From: an uncultured Chromatiaceae bacterium
Lineage (GTDB): Bacteria > Pseudomonadota > Gammaproteobacteria > Enterobacterales > Alteromonadaceae
Assembly: GCA_946481195.1 (NCBI GenBank)
Contig: CAMLNG010000190.1
Span: 1-7,109, forward strand
Direction: 5' to 3'
DNA length: 7,109 nt
Of the stretch, positions 6,017-7,109 are shown piece by piece. The position numbers and the translations under genes were made by a program. The notes below the pieces were generated by a model that worked only from the letters and a program-made list of their open reading frames with translations, made no database searches and was not told where the DNA came from. Each line of letters begins with the position of its first letter. Position 1 is the first letter of the stretch.

Positions 6017-7109
6017 ATGCAGTTTTGTGATTTAGACCGCCAGCAGCAACGGCTGCAACCCCAGCTTACAGCAGCAATAGCGGCGGTACTAGCGCATGGC
6101 CAGTATATCTTAGGGCCTGAAGTAACAGAGCTTGAACAGCAACTCAGTCAGTTTTGCGGTGCCCGTTATTGTATCAGCGTGGCCAACGGCACTGATGCAC
6201 TGCAAATCGCGCTGATGGCGTTGGATATAGGTCCGGGCGATGAAGTGATCACGCCAGCATTTAGCTATATTGCCACCGCAGAGGCGGTCGCAGTCCTCGG
6301 CGCGACGCCGATTTTAGTCGACGTCGACCCTGATACCATGCTGATCAATATTGAGGCAGTTCGGGCGGCAATCACACCACGTACTAAAGCGCTGATCCCG
6401 GTGTCGCTTTACGGTCAATGCCCGGATTTTAGCGCGCTCAACGCGATTGCCGCTGAATTTGGCCTTTGGGTCATTGAAGATGCGGCGCAAAGTTTTGGCG
6501 CGACGCAGCAAGGGCATCATTCCGGCAATTTGAGTACGATCAGTTGTACCAGCTTTTTCCCGAGTAAGCCGTTAGGCTGTTATGGTGATGGCGGAGCGAT
6601 TTTCACCTCAGACGAAGGGCTGGCGCAGCGTATTCGCCAAATCGCTCGCCACGGGCAATCGAAGCGGTATTACCATGTTCGGCTTGGCGTAAATAGCCGG
6701 CTCGATACACTCCAAGCAGCGATTTTATTGCAGAAGCTGCGGATTTTCCCGGAAGAGCTGCAATTGCGTGAGCAAGTGGCAGCCCGTTATGCAGCGCTAT
6801 TGGCTGAAGTCCCGCAAGTGCTTATGGCCAGAGTGCTGCCTGGTAATCAATCGGCCTGGGCGCAATTCACGGTGCGGTTACCACAGCGCGACCAAATCGC
6901 AGCGTTTCTGCAGGCAGAAGGGGTCCCGACCGCGATTCACTATCCGCTGGCGCTGCATCAACAACCGGCGCTGCAATCTTATGCACGACCGAATCCTGTG
7001 TCAGAACAGCTGGCGGCAACGGTATTGAGCTTACCGATGCACCCTTATCTCACTGAGAATGAACAACAAAAAGTAGTCGCTTCGCTGAAAAAAGCCCTGC
7101 AATCCTGCT
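6017..7109 (+). CDS. wbpE: UDP-2-acetamido-2-deoxy-3-oxo-glucuronate aminotransferase (DegT/DnrJ/EryC1, WbpE/WlbC-like), 3' end outside window
   Basis: This PLP enzyme moves an amino group from glutamate to C3 of the oxo sugar, giving the 3-amino sugar that the acetyltransferase uses. I translated the frame by eye: 364 codons from ATG 6017, open to the right edge. Visible motifs are the N-terminal QFCDLDRQQ, the phosphate-binding GTDALQ (58-63), EDAAQSFGA (154-162, with the PLP-ring aspartate at 155), the Schiff-base lysine Lys184 in SFFPSKPLG, GDGGA (190-194) and NSRLD (226-230). WbpE is about 359 residues, so the protein is nearly complete and a stop should lie just past the window. It follows the acetyltransferase by 3 bases. 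The 2-oxoglutarate it releases can recycle NADH on the dehydrogenase two genes upstream. Fold and catalytic residues are certain; the substrate is inferred from resemblance and gene order. Confidence 0.93.
   Translation, partial: MQFCDLDRQQQRLQPQLTAAIAAVLAHGQYILGPEVTELEQQLSQFCGARYCISVANGTDALQIALMALDIGPGDEVITPAFSYIATAEAVAVLGATPILVDVDPDTMLINIEAVRAAITPRTKALIPVSLYGQCPDFSALNAIAAEFGLWVIEDAAQSFGATQQGHHSGNLSTISCTSFFPSKPLGCYGDGGAIFTSDEGLAQRIRQIARHGQSKRYYHVRLGVNSRLDTLQAAILLQKLRIFPEELQLREQVAARYAALLAEVPQVLMARVLPGNQSAWAQFTVRLPQRDQIAAFLQAEGVPTAIHYPLALHQQPALQSYARPNPVSEQLAATVLSLPMHPYLTENEQQKVVASLKKALQSC

Noticed and set aside
6768..7028. 86-residue open frame on the + strand
   Set aside because: It overlaps the aminotransferase in another frame. 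The aminotransferase frame continues unbroken with family-like sequence to the window end.

Overview
The window holds five genes, all on the + strand and closely packed. Together they look like part of a surface or flagellar glycosylation locus of a Gram-negative bacterium. The closest relatives I recognise are gammaproteobacterial: the last three genes closely resemble the Pseudomonas/Bordetella wbpB-wbpD-wbpE (wlbA-wlbB-wlbC) set, and large Maf proteins are frequent in Alteromonadales-type marine and freshwater bacteria. This taxonomic guess rests on protein resemblance from memory. Base composition by eye is near 50% GC and gives no clear sign of a recent foreign insert.

Layout. Positions 1-2545 are the 3' part of a Maf-family (DUF115) flagellin glycosyltransferase; its true start lies left of the window. 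Ten bases later comes a glutamine-dependent asparagine synthase/amidotransferase (2556-4388). After the only real gap, 89 bases, come three genes for making UDP-2,3-diacetamido-2,3-dideoxy-D-glucuronic acid (UDP-GlcNAc3NAcA): a Gfo/Idh/MocA sugar dehydrogenase (4478-5434), a left-handed beta-helix N-acetyltransferase starting at TTG (5435-6013), and a PLP aminotransferase (6017 to the right edge, open with no stop). The last three are separated by 0 and 3 bases, so they are almost certainly co-transcribed and translationally coupled.

How they work together. From the known pathway, the dehydrogenase oxidises C3 of UDP-GlcNAcA, the aminotransferase places an amino group there from glutamate, and the acetyltransferase acetylates it. 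The 2-oxoglutarate released by the aminotransferase can re-oxidise the NADH held by the dehydrogenase. The UDP-GlcNAc 6-dehydrogenase (WbpA type) that would feed the pathway is not in the window. The amidotransferase could convert the uronic acid carboxyl to an amide, as proposed for AsnB-like proteins in O-antigen loci. The Maf protein would transfer a sugar to flagellin. This joint role is inference from gene order.

The most unusual feature is inside the Maf protein: its N-terminal nucleotide-binding-like module occurs twice in tandem, with an ungapped 83-residue match at an offset of exactly 268 residues. I found no RNA genes, mobile elements, CRISPR arrays or convincing terminators.
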